A stretch of DNA of 64,000 nt from Dryomyza anilis (taxonomy: Eukaryota; Arthropoda; Insecta; Diptera; Dryomyzidae), in NCBI GenBank assembly GCA_951804985.1, contig OX638132.1:42516291-42580290 (forward strand), read 5' to 3'. Under the pieces are notes generated by a model that saw only the letters and a list, made by a program, of their open reading frames with translations, ran no database searches and was not told the origin of the DNA. Of this stretch, positions 34,523 to 46,152 are shown piece by piece (within the stretch, counting starts at the first letter, position 1; the number at the start of each line of letters is the position of its first letter). A program made the position numbers and the translations under genes.

Positions 34523-35426
34523 GAAGTTAAAATTTGTTTGAATATACCTAAATAAGTATTAACCTTATCATCATGAAACTTTACCTAATATACAATCAAT
34601 ACAATTAAAATATTTTTAGGAATATATTTATTATGAAGTGATTTATTTATTAATCTAAGTTCCTTCGCCGGTCAAAAAATAAGTAAGGGTCAAAAATACG
34701 TAGAAATAACTCTTAAAACTTAAAACTGCTTACTTAAAATTTGACTTTCGACTTTAAAAAAAAAAATTAAAAAACTTGAACTTTGACCAGTGTTGTCAGA
34801 TTAGTTAAATATATTTTGGATAAGTTTTATCATTTAAAAGATTCTCAGTAACGTTATCAATCAAAAAATATAACAAACGTACATGTTACTGAAGAAAACA
34901 AATACTTGCGGAGAATTCCGTAAGTTAGATATTTTAAAACGGGTTTCAGTTTATTATTTATGTGTTAATTGTTTATGAAATTCCCCTACAAATATTTTGA
35001 TTTCATGATAAAATGTACAATCTATGTAAAAATATATAAAGTATGTCTTCAAAAATTAAAAAAAAAATCTCGTTCAAGTCTATATCTTTAAAACTAAACA
35101 AGATATAAACACATTTTTTTAGATCTCAATGTAAGCTTTCCATAAACAAAAGAATTTTAAAAATCGGATAACTTTTAGATTTTTTACAATTTTTGAAAGA
35201 TTTTTCATGAAAAAATGTTCAACTTTACTGATTTTTATCTCCATAACTATTAAATATACAAACTCCAATTTCAAAACTTAAGTTCTCTCAAGTTCTCTCT
35301 GTATAACACTTTTTAAAATCGGCTGAGTGGTTTCGACAATACTGAATTTCAGCCGATTTAAGAGCGTTTGGACACTGTGCGCTGTGAGTCATAACAATGT
35401 GAAAAATAAAGTAGCACAGCAGCAGT
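34523..35426. other. AT-rich region without recognised genes
   Basis: About 900 bp of AT-rich sequence. The only structure I see is an inverted pair, atcggctga at about 35,317 and tcagccgat at about 35,350, with a 20-25-bp loop. No repeat partner elsewhere in the window. Confidence 0.5.
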
Positions 35427-35456
35427 CATATTGCTTCTGCTATTGTGTTTGAAATA

Positions 35457-35553
<97 letters not shown>

Positions 35554-35570
35554 ATATATATATATATATA
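35457..35570. repeat. (AT)n microsatellite
   Basis: Nearly pure AT dinucleotide tract of about 110 bp, interrupted by agtac near 35,548. Followed by actttatactttat. The corresponding tract in copy 2 is 48,993-49,088. Confidence 0.95.
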
Positions 35571-35695
35571 TACTTTATACTTTATACTTTGGCACTTTAT
35601 TCTTTTTTGCATAGTTGAAGTACATACAGACAGACCCGTAGCTACGAGGTTTGTAGAGGGTTGTCATATAAATTCCAAATAAATTTTTTAATGTA

Positions 35696-36958
35696 GCCGC
35701 GGTAGCTCCATGGTTAGTGCGTTGGACTGCGAGCCGAGAGGTCTCCGGTTCAAGCCTGAACTGGGGCTAACAATATCTTTTCATAGAAACAGGGACGCTA
35801 CAAAAATAGAGCGACAGGGACAGCAAACAACGCCATATTTCTTGCCGCTCTTTTGACATTTCTTTTCAGTAAGGATTGCCATTTCATAATGGGCATGATG
35901 GCTTGACCACCAGAAGCGTCGTATGGTCATGAATTGGTCTGAGCAACAACTTGAAAATGATTCGGATTGTCATCGAAAAATCATCTTTTTCATATTTTAT
36001 TTCGTCTATGGATTTATTCCTTACAGACTAGCAAACATCTTAATACCAATAAAAAATTCAATTATAAATACTAGCCATGAGGCTCATTTCTGGCTTCGTC
36101 AATAAACAAAATATGCGTTATTGGTCAGACAGCAATCCACACGAACTCCATGAGTCATCATTGCATCCCGAAAAAATTACGGTTTGATGCGGTTCATGGG
36201 CCGGCGGCGTCATTGGGCCGTAGTTCTTCCGTGATAATCAAGACCCGCACGTTACTGTGAAAGGGAATCGCTATCGCTCAATGATAACCGAATATTTTTG
36301 GCCCCAATTGGATGATATGGACTTGGAGGACATGTGGTTCCGACAGGACGGCGCCACAAGTCACACAGCGAATGTCACAATCAATTTATTGGAAACCAAG
36401 TCGATTGGCCACCTCGGTCGTGCGATTTGACGCCGTTAGACTATTTCCTGTGGGGCTACGTCAAGTCTATGGTATATGCCAACAAGCCAGCGACGATGAA
36501 CTTCGTACGAATATCGAACGTATAATTGCAGCAGTATCGGCCGATTTATGCTTGAAAACCGTCGAAAATTGGGTTCAGCGTCTGGACTTCTGCAAGCGTG
36601 CCCGTGGTGGCCATGCAAAAGAAATCGAGTTCCATACATAATGGCCTCGAACGTACTTTTACAGGAATAAAGAATTTCATTGATATCCAAAACCGTTTTT
36701 GTTTTATTAAAAAAAAACTAACACTCTTATAAAAAAACGCTTTATATCGCGCTACCTCTCGGAAATAAATGGCAAACCTTCGAGAGTAAAATATTGCCTA
36801 TGAAAAGCTCTCACCCGCCGTTCGGATTCGGCAATAAACTGTAGGTCCCACCACTTTGAGTATAAAGAAATATAACACGCACAGCTCAAAGAATGGTGAG
36901 AGAGCTCGGCCTATGTTTTTATAGGACTGTAGTGCCAAACTATTATTATTATTATTTT
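35696..36958 (+). mobile_element. tRNA-derived SINE interrupted by mariner (copy 1)
   Basis: Head with A and B boxes at 35,696-35,760, continuing to about 35,789; the body resumes near 36,743 (cgcgctacctctcgg) and ends in an ATT tail at about 36,942-36,958. The interruption is the mariner remnant. Here about 20 bp at the left SINE/mariner junction are missing compared with copy 2. Confidence 0.8.
35790..36742 (+). pseudogene. Dead mariner transposase gene, rosa-like (copy 1)
   Basis: Recognisable in pieces across three frames: HRKIIF, an AT-rich 80-bp interruption, then SHEAHFWL, where the first catalytic Asp of the SDEAHFWL motif is His; then WPQLDDMDLEDMWFRQDGAT with the second Asp region, a frameshifting deletion after LLETK, and WPPRSCDLTPLDYFLWGYVK with the third Asp, ending NWVQRLDFCKRARGGH. 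The motif set is that of mariner elements of the rosa type (from Ceratitis). Multiple stops; inactive. Shared lesions with copy 2 show that it died before the block was duplicated. Confidence 0.82.
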
Positions 36959-37426
36959 TTATTATTACTTTAGGGTGCCAGATCAAAATTCTCGTTCGGG
37001 GTACAGTTAGAACTTTAAAGGGGGGCTTTGGACGTATAAACTTAAAATAAGGGAAAATAAATGAAAGAATTAATTTGCTATTTAAAAATTGAATCATTTA
37101 TTTAACAAATAAATTAATTAATTTTACGTTTTTTTTATTTATAAATTTAATACGTTCTTATTTTGTGGTGCTTAGTATTTGAATATACAAACATTCTTTA
37201 AAATGGTTTATAATAAGTTTAGTAATGAAAAAAATATATAATTTTTAATACGTTTTTTAAAACTCATTTTAACCATGAGTTCGTTGATTATTTAAAATAC
37301 GAATTTTGTTTTTTTTTTATAAATTCGTAAATATTGACTTAAATTTGTATATGAGTCATTCTATATCAAATCCACAGAAAAAAATAAAATTTTGGCATGA
37401 TCATTTTAGAATATGATTAAATTTGG
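36959..37426. other. AT-rich spacer
   Basis: AT-rich sequence following the SINE tail, repeated at 50,482-50,952. No gene or structured motif found. Confidence 0.5.
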
Positions 37427-38085
<659 letters not shown>

Positions 38086-38400
38086 AGAAAAACATGGTTG
38101 TGGTTATCATATTTGAAGGGCATCATACTATGATTGGGGGTTATGGTTGTAGGAAACATATAATTTGCCTAATATGTTCCTCAGTGACAATAGTACGATT
38201 TTCTACAACCATACCATGGTCCTCAGTTACCATACGCCGATTTCACACAACAATACTGTGGTTGTCAGTGACTATAGTATGGTTGTCAGTGACCATAGTA
38301 TAGTTGGGAGTGCCCATACTATGGTAGTCAGTGACCATAGTATGATTCCACACAACCATACGAAGGTTGTATCGTAATCGTATTTCGATTTCATACGATC
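38086..38400. repeat. Short-palindrome cluster (gtcagtgaccatag repeats)
   Basis: Contains several copies of ccatagtat/atactatgg and gtcagtgac words in both orientations, for example gtcagtgaccatagtat at about 38,285 and 38,328, so the tract can form many small hairpins. Preceded by cccagagaaaaacatgg. Repeated at 51,590-51,905 and 54,998-55,318, and a diverged relative is at 59,140-59,460. Probably the interior of a MITE. The short open frames across it are not credible genes. Confidence 0.55.
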
Positions 38401-38975
38401 CTACGTGACCAGTGATATTATTATATTATGATTATCCTAAATACCTCAAAAATCGGATTGAAAATAAATTATTAATAAGACACATGTTTAATTGATGATT
38501 ATTTTATCTAAATTTTTTTATTATATAAGTAAATATTTCTAAATAAAAGACGCAATTTTGCAAACTCCGTGAAGCTGTACTCTGTGCGAAGCTGTGTTTG
38601 CAATTGTCGGATGGCATCATTCGAGTTTTATCGTGCACTAGAACTTTGGTGTAAAGTACAGCGTCACCGTTATGAAGTTGACATCGCGAGCACACGATTA
38701 ATCATATTTGTATTAAACACGAGCAATTAATGTTATTTATAGAAATTTATTTATTTGTTTTGTTCATAATATTTATGAATTTGTTCATCAATTTTATGAA
38801 TTTTTCATTATTACTCGACCAATGACCAAATTCATCCAATTTATGAATCGTTCATAATATTTATGAAAAAAATTCATGGTATTTATAAACTTTAAACTAA
38901 TTAAAAATTAAAATAAAAAACTATTTTTTTTAGTTTCTTTTTTTTTTATTATATTAAATTTTTATTTTATATCTA
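38401..38975. other. Non-coding region with small GC-richer island
   Basis: AT-rich except for about 38,550-38,700 (gcaaactccgtgaagctg to acatcgcgagcacacg), which includes a 63-codon minus-strand open frame kept in all three block copies; its match to any protein family is not evident. Then comes a tract of repeated ttcataatatttatgaa palindromes (38,760-38,890). Confidence 0.45.
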
Positions 38976-39895
38976 CACGCTGCAAAAAAAGGGCTCTCCC
39001 AAACATAATTTTGCAGGCATTAACATAACATGTATGTTTGGAATTTTATGTAAACATAATATATAATTGACTGTTAATTATATGTAAACAGGGTTGTATT
39101 GAGTCTTGAACAGTGTTGTAATAAGCTCTGACTTACATTATAATATCCCGGAAACATTTAAATATTGCCCCTTAAAATGGAGTATGTTCTAATGGAAATA
39201 TAATAATTACTACATCCAAATAAAATAAATATTTGAACCGAAACATAAATATGTTCAAAATACAATGATTTTGAACGACCTGAATAAAAATATGTTTCCA
39301 GTGAAAAGTCAGTATCTTTTTAGTATGTTTGCATAGAAATATATTTAAATATTTTTGGAAAGAAATCCTGAAAATAAAAAAAAAGGTTATTTTTTTATTA
39401 ATTTTTATTAAAAAATTTTAAACATGCACAGTGGGAATATATAATAATTGAATTCATATACAAATTTTTAAATGCATAAATAAATAATTCGTTTAAAACT
39501 GCAAGTACAAGTGACAGCATCAATAAATGCACAATTGCACCTGCAGACGCTAAACCAGACGATCCAGGCTCTCTTTATATACAGTTACAGTTGATCTCAG
39601 TACAGTACATAGCGTAGGCAAGGAATTCACGGAGGCTTTTGTAAAAAAACATGCCAAATTCTGTTTGAAAATCGAAACGCAGATTATTATTTGTGGTTTT
39701 TTCACATTAGTTCCAGAAATTATATACTGCAAGTTATTATACTCTGTTACTATTTGTACATTTTGTAACACTATTTATATATTTAATTTACAAATTATTA
39801 CCGATGCGAACACGTTTTCTCAACGAACAACAAATGACACGTACGCAGAAAATGCCGATCACCGAGTGCTCAACGAGTGCCAACTTCCAATACTA
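38976..39895 (+). repeat. Dispersed repeat with cacgctgcaa terminus (block copy 1)
   Basis: Same family as 15,905-16,520: cacgctgcaa, gggctctcccaaacat, gtaaacagggttgt and cgcagaaaatgccgatcacc in the same order. It is longer here because of an internal section (39,180-39,700) not seen in the short copies. The tail contains ctcaacgagtgccaacttcc. The LTR was inserted about 40 bp beyond its end. Confidence 0.55.
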
Positions 39896-39933
39896 CCTGC
39901 TTTGTGTTGTATTTTCTATTCTCCTTTTGGTGG

Positions 39934-40665
39934 TGTTGAGAGTTAGCATTATGACAATCACTCATAGCGTGATAGTTCATTGATATTTTTCTAGTGGGTA
40001 TTTGCTGTTGCTAAATATTAATTGCTAAATATTTAAATTATATTATATGCATTCTAATTGTTGTTAAAACAAAAAGTAAATGATGTTGGTTTGATGACAC
40101 ACCTTTTGGTCGTTGCCAAAATAAGCGGCGACAATTTACTTAGTCAGCAATTGTAACTATAAACCAAATTCGCAGCAGCGTCAAGTTGCTAGCTTGAAGA
40201 AAATAAGCACGTGGTGCAATTTGTTTGTAAACAAAGATGACTTCAATTCAATGACTTTGCGATGGTCTAAATTCAATGTCATCGCGGGTTGCTGATTTTG
40301 CAAGAGTTGCTTTCACGGTCAGCGTTAAGAAGTCGAGTTGTGGATCGAACTTGAGTTCTTTACGGAACTTGTGATTGGATAAATTATGCTTCTGGGCATA
40401 AGCAGCAAAACACAATGTGATTGGCCAAAATTATGTTTCTAGGCTGAAGCAGCAAAAGACACTGGAAAAGTAGCATTGAAACTTAGATTAAGTATTAGTA
40501 TATAAGCTGTTTTTAAGAGAGTTGTTATTAGATTAAGAAGTGAGTCGAAGAAGTGGAACAAAGAAAAAGGAAATAAAATTATAAACGGGATAAAACTTGA
40601 AATGGAGTAAGTGTTATTATTTATTAAATGTCTTATTTTTAGGTGATAAAATAGGGACTTTAACA
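39934..40665 (+). mobile_element. 5' LTR of Ty3/gypsy element
   Basis: 732 bp, TGTTGAGAGTTAGC...CTTTAACA, preceded by GTGG (39,930-39,933). The same LTR with GTGG on both sides is at 53,491-54,233 and 56,897-57,639. TATA box tatataa at 40,499-40,505 and a polyadenylation-type aataaa at 40,572-40,577 define likely U3/R/U5 order. It is directly followed by the primer-binding site. Confidence 0.92.
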
Positions 40666-40666
40666 T

Positions 40667-40678
40667 TGGCGCAGCCGG
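40667..40678 (+). promoter_or_regulatory. Primer-binding site (tRNA-Ser type)
   Basis: tggcgcagccgg, one base after the LTR. The TGGCGCAG start is typical of gypsy-group elements primed by tRNA-Ser. The 400-bp leader to gag (40,679-41,086) is AT-rich with a short direct repeat, aatagtcaataatttaaata, near 40,744-40,785. Confidence 0.75.
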
Positions 40679-41086
40679 TTTTAGAACCATAAACAACCGC
40701 TCTAGATGGAAGATAGAAAAAATTTTAAATATGTTTTTAAAATAAATAGTCAATAATTTAAATAAATAGTCAATAATTTAAATAAAATCTAATTTTGGTA
40801 ATTTAAAAAATTTTGTTGGAAATGACGTATTTTTAATGGAAGTCCTACAATGAAAATTAAAGAAAACACAACATGAAACAACAAAATTAAATGGAGAAAT
40901 TGGACGAAATAAAATATATATTGTATTGTAGTGAGTTTTGAGGAAAATAATGAAAACATGGTGTAAACAAATAATAAATTTTTAAATAAATAAGGAAAAT
41001 CTGTCGAGAAAAATCTGAAGTTAAATAGATAGAAATTCACTAGTGATACCAGTAATATTGAGAAAGTTAATTTCCTAGATTTTAAA

Positions 41087-42439
41087 ATGAGTATCCAACA
41101 TATTGCAAATACCGTGAACCGTTTGGTTCCGATGTTCTCAGGCACGGATTCAAATGATCTGCCCTCTGAAGTATGTAGATTCATACAAGGATGTGATTTA
41201 GCGGTAAAGGCTACGAATGAAACAGAGTTACAAGAATTTATATCATGTGTTAAGTTAGGAATGTATGGAGACGCATTTGAACTAGTTAATGGAATTCAAT
41301 TTAGCAGATTAGATGAATTATATACTCTAATAAAGCGAACATATCTTAAAACCATAACATTAGACTCAGTGATAAATGATATAAATCATGCCTATCAAAC
41401 ATCCACGGAAGAAATTAGACCTTTTGCAAGACGCCTAAATGTCCTGAAAACAAAGGCGGTGGAATTAATAAAAGAAAAATATAACGGCATAGGGGACGAG
41501 GCAATGTTAATGGAACTGGACAAATCCATACAAAAGACTTTTAAAGTAGGTCTTAAAGACAGCACACTGAAAATACACATGCTAAATAATAAGTCAAACT
41601 CACTAGATTCACTGATAGAGGAAGCAGTAGAAACGTTGGAGATAATACAAAGTGGGCGTGTAATAGAAACAACACAGAATGCCCCAGAGGTGCACTATAA
41701 CAGAGCCTCACAAATAACATGCGAAAAAATTGTTATAGGAAACAATAGTGGATCATTTGGGCACGAAATGCTCGCGAATGAAAGGGATAAAGTTGTTCCA
41801 ACATGTTCATTTTGCGGGAATGACGGACATACGAGGGACGAATGTATCAGTCGGAAAAACATGCCTTACTGTCAAGAATGTGGCAATTATGGCCACGAAA
41901 CGAGCCTTAGATGTGCAAATAATAAACCGGAACCGGTACCGGAACAAAACTGTACGCGTAGACAACAAACAATAAATTACGATTACAATGATGGCTACGA
42001 GAATAATACGCAAGCCAATCATAGGAATAATAATGTTCGAAGATATAATAACAACAATAATTGGGAATATCATAATGAAAATAGAACTAATAATTATAAT
42101 AACAATAATAATAATTATAATAACAATAATAATAATAATAATTATTATAATAACAATAATAATAATGATAATTATCGGAATAATAATCGTAATTATAATA
42201 ATAACAATGAAAATAATTACAATAGCAATAACAACAATAATACTGGAAATAGAAATAGTAATTATCGGAATAATATTCATACTAATAATAATAATGGGAA
42301 TAGTAGTAATAATAATCATAATAATAATAATAATCGGGATTTAAATAAATGTAAATGGTGTGCAAGAATTGGGCATACATTAGAAAACTGTTTTGCGAAG
42401 AGAGATTTTGAGTCTACCCGCAATCAGGGAAACTGTTAG
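41087..42439 (+). CDS. gag: Ty3/gypsy Gag
   Basis: 450 aa, intact. Residues about 1-200 form the capsid-like region (FIQGCDLAVKATN, GDAFELVNG, FARRLNVLK). Then zinc knuckles of the CCHC type: CSFCGNDGHTRDEC at about 241-254 and CQECGNYGHETSLRC (one residue longer) at about 263-277. Next is an Asn-rich tract of about 110 residues (roughly 305-415), mostly AAT/AAC codons, and a third knuckle, CKWCARIGHTLENC, at about 422-435. Start: ATG 41,087, the first ATG of the open frame. Role: virus-like-particle protein binding genomic RNA. It ends six bases after a -1 frameshift signal into pol. The antisense and third-frame poly-Ile frames here are artefacts of the AAT repeats. Confidence 0.9.
   Translation: MSIQHIANTVNRLVPMFSGTDSNDLPSEVCRFIQGCDLAVKATNETELQEFISCVKLGMYGDAFELVNGIQFSRLDELYTLIKRTYLKTITLDSVINDINHAYQTSTEEIRPFARRLNVLKTKAVELIKEKYNGIGDEAMLMELDKSIQKTFKVGLKDSTLKIHMLNNKSNSLDSLIEEAVETLEIIQSGRVIETTQNAPEVHYNRASQITCEKIVIGNNSGSFGHEMLANERDKVVPTCSFCGNDGHTRDECISRKNMPYCQECGNYGHETSLRCANNKPEPVPEQNCTRRQQTINYDYNDGYENNTQANHRNNNVRRYNNNNNWEYHNENRTNNYNNNNNNYNNNNNNNNYYNNNNNNDNYRNNNRNYNNNNENNYNSNNNNNTGNRNSNYRNNIHTNNNNGNSSNNNHNNNNNRDLNKCKWCARIGHTLENCFAKRDFESTRNQGNC
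42035..42340. repeat. AAT-rich trinucleotide expansion inside gag
   Basis: About 300 bp of imperfect AAT/AAC repeats in frame with gag, encoding the Asn-rich linker between zinc knuckles 2 and 3. Interrupting codons encode Tyr, Arg, Gly and Ser. Because the frame is kept, expansion has been by whole codons. Confidence 0.85.
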
Positions 42440-43200
42440 GGGCCCAGAATAGGCCAATTATCTGGGAACCCAAGACAAGTTGCGACATCAGGCCAACGAA
42501 GATAGGAATTGTGAATCAGACGCCGTGTGCGGCAGTGGATACGTTCGTTATCAATGGTAGGAAAATGGTAGATAATTTTTGTTCACTAACTGTATTAACG
42601 TTGAACGTCTTTGGCATAATAGCATTAACAGCAAAAAATAATTTTTATGATTGCATAATAAATAGGATATGTATAGAAGAAAATAAGAAGAAATTTAATG
42701 ATCTGATAACTTCAGGAATTGATAGCATAAATAAAAATATGAGTAAATATATTGAAAATATTAAGGAATTAAAATTAAGTTTATATACAAAATCAAAGAA
42801 AAATCGCATTATTTATAGTAGACATGGGGAATTCAGACAGATATCAAAATTAAGTGATGTCTTTATAGAAATTCCTTGTAAGCAAGCGAAAAATGGGAAA
42901 CTAATATTACTAGTAGATTTTGGTGCAGACTCTAGCTTAGTAAAGTGGAGTGCATTAGATAATAAACTAGAGAGAAATTTAAAAGACACAAAAGATCTGA
43001 GCGGAGCATTTGGGGGACATGTGACCACCGCAGGATCAATTGAAATTCAACATATGGAACATAGAAGGCTCAGTCTAACGTTACATACAATAATGCAGGA
43101 TCAGGGAGTTCCGGCAGACGGTATACTTGGACGAGATAATCTATGGAACCACGCAATCATCAATGCAGTGGAAAAGGGATTAACAAAAATAAAATTGTAA
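42422..43200 (+). pseudogene. pol: Pol, protease region
   Basis: The -1 frame entered from gag is open to a stop at 43,198-43,200. About 160 residues in, LILLVDFGADSSLVK carries the aspartic-protease active site but with Phe in place of the usual Ser/Thr (D-F-G-A instead of D-S/T-G-A), which should damage activity. ADGILGRDNLW is the conserved distal ILG-x-D motif of retropepsins. A frameshift near 43,190 moves the rest of pol to another frame (43,143-43,499). Confidence 0.8.
42427..42466 (+). promoter_or_regulatory. Gag-Pol -1 ribosomal frameshift signal
   Basis: Slippery heptamer GGGAAAC at 42,427-42,433 in the correct register of gag (..CA G GGA AAC TGT TAG). The gag stop is 42,437-42,439. 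Nine bases downstream a perfect 6-bp stem can form, CCCAGA (42,443-42,448) with TCTGGG (42,461-42,466). The pol frame is -1 relative to gag and is open across this point. This matches canonical -1 frameshift sites; function is inferred. Confidence 0.8.
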
Positions 43201-44543
43201 CACTACCACTCAGATCACTAGATGAAATAAATAAAATATTATATAGTGAAGAAATAAAAATAACAGCAAGATCAAAAGGTATCGCCAGATTACCACTACG
43301 AACCAAGATCCCCGTAGTAATAATTCAAAAACAGGAAATTTCACCAGGAGTCTATATCGGAGAAACCATATCAAATGTGAGAAAAAATAGTGTTTACGTT
43401 TCAGTTTTAAACTCAACAGAAAAAGATATAATATTGAATAAGAACATACAGCTCAAATTTTCAAATTATAATAAATTTATGGAACCAGTGGCACAATGAA
43501 TAGCGTACAAAGCATAAACATACGACACAGAATATGCAAACTATTTGACTCATTAAAATTGGATCCAAATGCAAATGTTGAAGAGAAGGCATCCATAGAA
43601 AAAATATGTGCGTCATAGCATGATGTATTTCTGTTAGAGGGGGATGAGCTATCGTATATACCTATTTTAAAACATGAAATCTCCACAATAGACGGCCAAC
43701 CTCCGATAAACCGAAAACAATATAAATTACCACATATTCACAGAGAAGAAATCAACAAACAGGTGCAGAAGTTATTAGACGACGATATTATATCACCAAG
43801 CACGTCGCCTTGGAATTCACCACTATTGTTGGTACCTAAAAAGAGTGACAAGGACGGACAGAAAAAATGGAGACTGGTAATAGATTTCAGAAAATTGAAC
43901 GAAGCAACGATTAAACAAGTATTTCCAATACCTCGTATTGATGAAATTTTGGATCAATTAGGTCACAGTAGGTATTTTTCAACATTAGATCTTGCAAGTG
44001 GTTATCACCAAGTGCTAGTAGATGAACGCCACAGAGAAAAAACAGCGTTCAGCACGGGCTTGGGACATTTTGAATTTAATAGGATGCCATTTGGATTGAC
44101 GGGGGCACCTGCTACGTTTCAAAGAATAATGAACCACATTTTAACAGGATTGCAGGGACTTGATTGTTTCGTATATCTGGACGATATAGTTGTGTATGGA
44201 AAAAAACATAATGGAGCACGAAATTAGATTATGTAAGGTGTTAGAAAAATTGAGGGAAAATAATTTGAAATTAAATACGGAAAAATGCAATTTTTTAAGG
44301 CGTGAAGTAGTATATTTAGGGCACAAATGCACGGAGTCAGGCGCAATGCCAGATCCCGATAAAATAGAATGTGTAAAAAATATTCCGGTACCCAGGACCA
44401 AGAAACAGGTACAAGCCTTCTTAGGTTTAGTAAATTATTACAGAAAATTCGTTAAGAATATGGCAAGGTTAACATTACCGATTAATAAACTGTTGCGGAA
44501 GGATGCCAGTTTTGTATGGACAGACAAGTGCCAGGATTTATAA
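43201..44543 (+). pseudogene. pol: Pol, connection and reverse transcriptase
   Basis: After the frameshift, a connection segment (to 43,499) precedes another frame change at about 43,495. An in-frame TAG at 43,617-43,619 follows. The RT then runs with WRLVIDFRKLNEATI, the first catalytic Asp in STLDLASGYHQV, FNRMPFGLTGAPATFQ, and the YLDD box (FVYLDDIVVYG, about 44,170-44,205). A one-base gain in an A-run at 44,199-44,206 shifts the frame. The thumb continues as LNTEKCNFLRREVVYLGH and VQAFLGLVNYYRKFV to 44,543. Motifs are complete but the gene is broken. Confidence 0.85.
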
Positions 44544-46152
44544 AACTTAAAGAAGCAATTATTTCACCTAATGTTTTAGCATACCCAGATTTTTCAAAAC
44601 CATTTGTATTGACAACAGATGCAAGTGGAGAAGCTATAGGAGCAGTGCTGTCACAGGGCGAGCCAGGTTCTGATCGACCAATCGCATTTGCAAGTAGAGC
44701 TCTGAATGACGCAGAAACAAGGTACTCAACAATTGAACGAGAATTTTTGGCAATAGTATGGGCCACAAAAAATTATAGAGCGTATTTGTTGGGGCGTCCA
44801 TTCACGGTTTATACGGATCATCAACCACTGCGTAGCATAGCGAATTTAAAGGATCAAACGTCAAGGCTAGCCAGGTTCAGGCACAAATTATCAGAACATG
44901 AGTTCGAAATAATTTATAAACCTGGCAAAAAGAATTTAAATGCTGACGCATTAAGTAGGATTCCACAATTAGAAACAGAAATTGCGGCAGTTCAAACCCG
45001 TTCTAAAAATACACCAAAGGCAATAGATCCACAACCGGACGTCAGTAAGCCAGTCTTGGACGACACAGTAACGGATATGGATGGTGAAACAATCTCGAGT
45101 CAAGTATTAACCGATCCTGAAGAAATTAAAACAGTACTTAGAGACTTTCACGACTCGCCGTTAGGGGGTCATCAGGGCACACTGAAAACATATTTTCGAA
45201 TAAGAAAGCAATATAGGTGGAAGGGTATGCAAAAACAAATTAAAGAGTATGTAAAAAATTGCCCTAAATGTCAAGTTAACAAAAGTTCTAAGCTAACAAA
45301 AATGCCAATGATCTTGACAGATACACCAACGCGCCCATTTGATAAAGTTTATATGGACTTAGTAGGAATTTTACCCGAGACAGTATCTGGCAATAAATAC
45401 ATTTTAACATTTCAAGACGATTTTTCAAAATATATGTGCTGTGCAGCAATACCAGACGCAGAAGCAAGCACAGTGGCTAAAGCATTTTATGATGAAATTA
45501 TAACACGCCACAATATTCCGAAAATTCTAGTAACTGACAATGGCTCTAATTTCGTGTCAAAGTTATTTTCTGATACATGCAAATTATTGGGTATTAAAAA
45601 AATGCACATTACACCCTATCACCCACAGGCCAATGGATCATTAGAACGTAGTCACAGACCATTAGCAGAATATTTGAGATGTTTTGCTAAGGAGGATGGT
45701 TCCAATTGGGATCAATGGTTAAATTCGGCAATGCATGTCCATAATAATACGATGCATGTGTCAACTGGGCAAACACCTTTCCGAACACTATATGGTTATG
45801 ATTCAGATATGCCAACTAATTTGAAACGTAAAGTTTCACCGCTATATAATGCCGATGATTATAACAAAATATTAAAATATCAAATACAGCGGGCGCATGA
45901 AATAGTGAGACAAAATCAAGAAAAGGTAAAAGAAAAATCTAAAACAAGCTACGATAAATCATTAAATCCCATTGAGTTTCAAATTGGGGAAATCGTTGTA
46001 ATGTAGAATCAAAATAGGAAAAATAAATTTTCACCAATATGGGTAGGGCCCTATAAGGTTTTGTCCGTCACTACCCCCGTGACAACGACAATATTAATAA
46101 AAGGAAAGGGAAAGAAAATACACAACAATTTGTTGAAAAAATACCATAATTA
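44516..46152 (+). pseudogene. pol: Pol, RNase H and integrase
   Basis: A frameshift near 44,535 separates this from the RT. RNase H: FVLTTDASGEAIGAVLSQ, YSTIEREFLAIVW, VYTDHQPL. Integrase: HHCC finger (H-x-x-x-x-x-H...CPKC, about 45,150-45,285), then the catalytic triad D in YMDLVG, D in VTDNGSNF and E in GSLERSH, with 35 residues between the last two (D35E). The open frame stops with TAG at 46,004-46,006. Beyond it the expected C-terminal GPY-type module (WVGPYKVLSV, about 46,040) continues in the same frame to 46,150. So the enzyme motifs are all present, but one nonsense codon and several frameshifts disable it. Confidence 0.87.

Noticed and set aside
35358..35612. Tyr-Ile repeat proteins across the (AT)n tracts
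   Set aside because: Translation of a dinucleotide microsatellite.
36312..36641. 109-codon frame as a complete protein
   Set aside because: Only its C-terminal part reads as mariner transposase; the N-terminal part is out of frame because of the deletion after LLETK.
38094..38377. Overlapping 69-70-codon frames with repeated VSDHS/VTIV peptides, conserved in three block copies
   Set aside because: They are translations of the mini-palindrome repeat in two frames; conservation follows from the recent block duplication.
41807..42344. Poly-isoleucine frames on both strands over the gag Asn-rich tract
   Set aside because: Alternative readings of AAT repeats; gag is the credible frame, with zinc knuckles on both sides.
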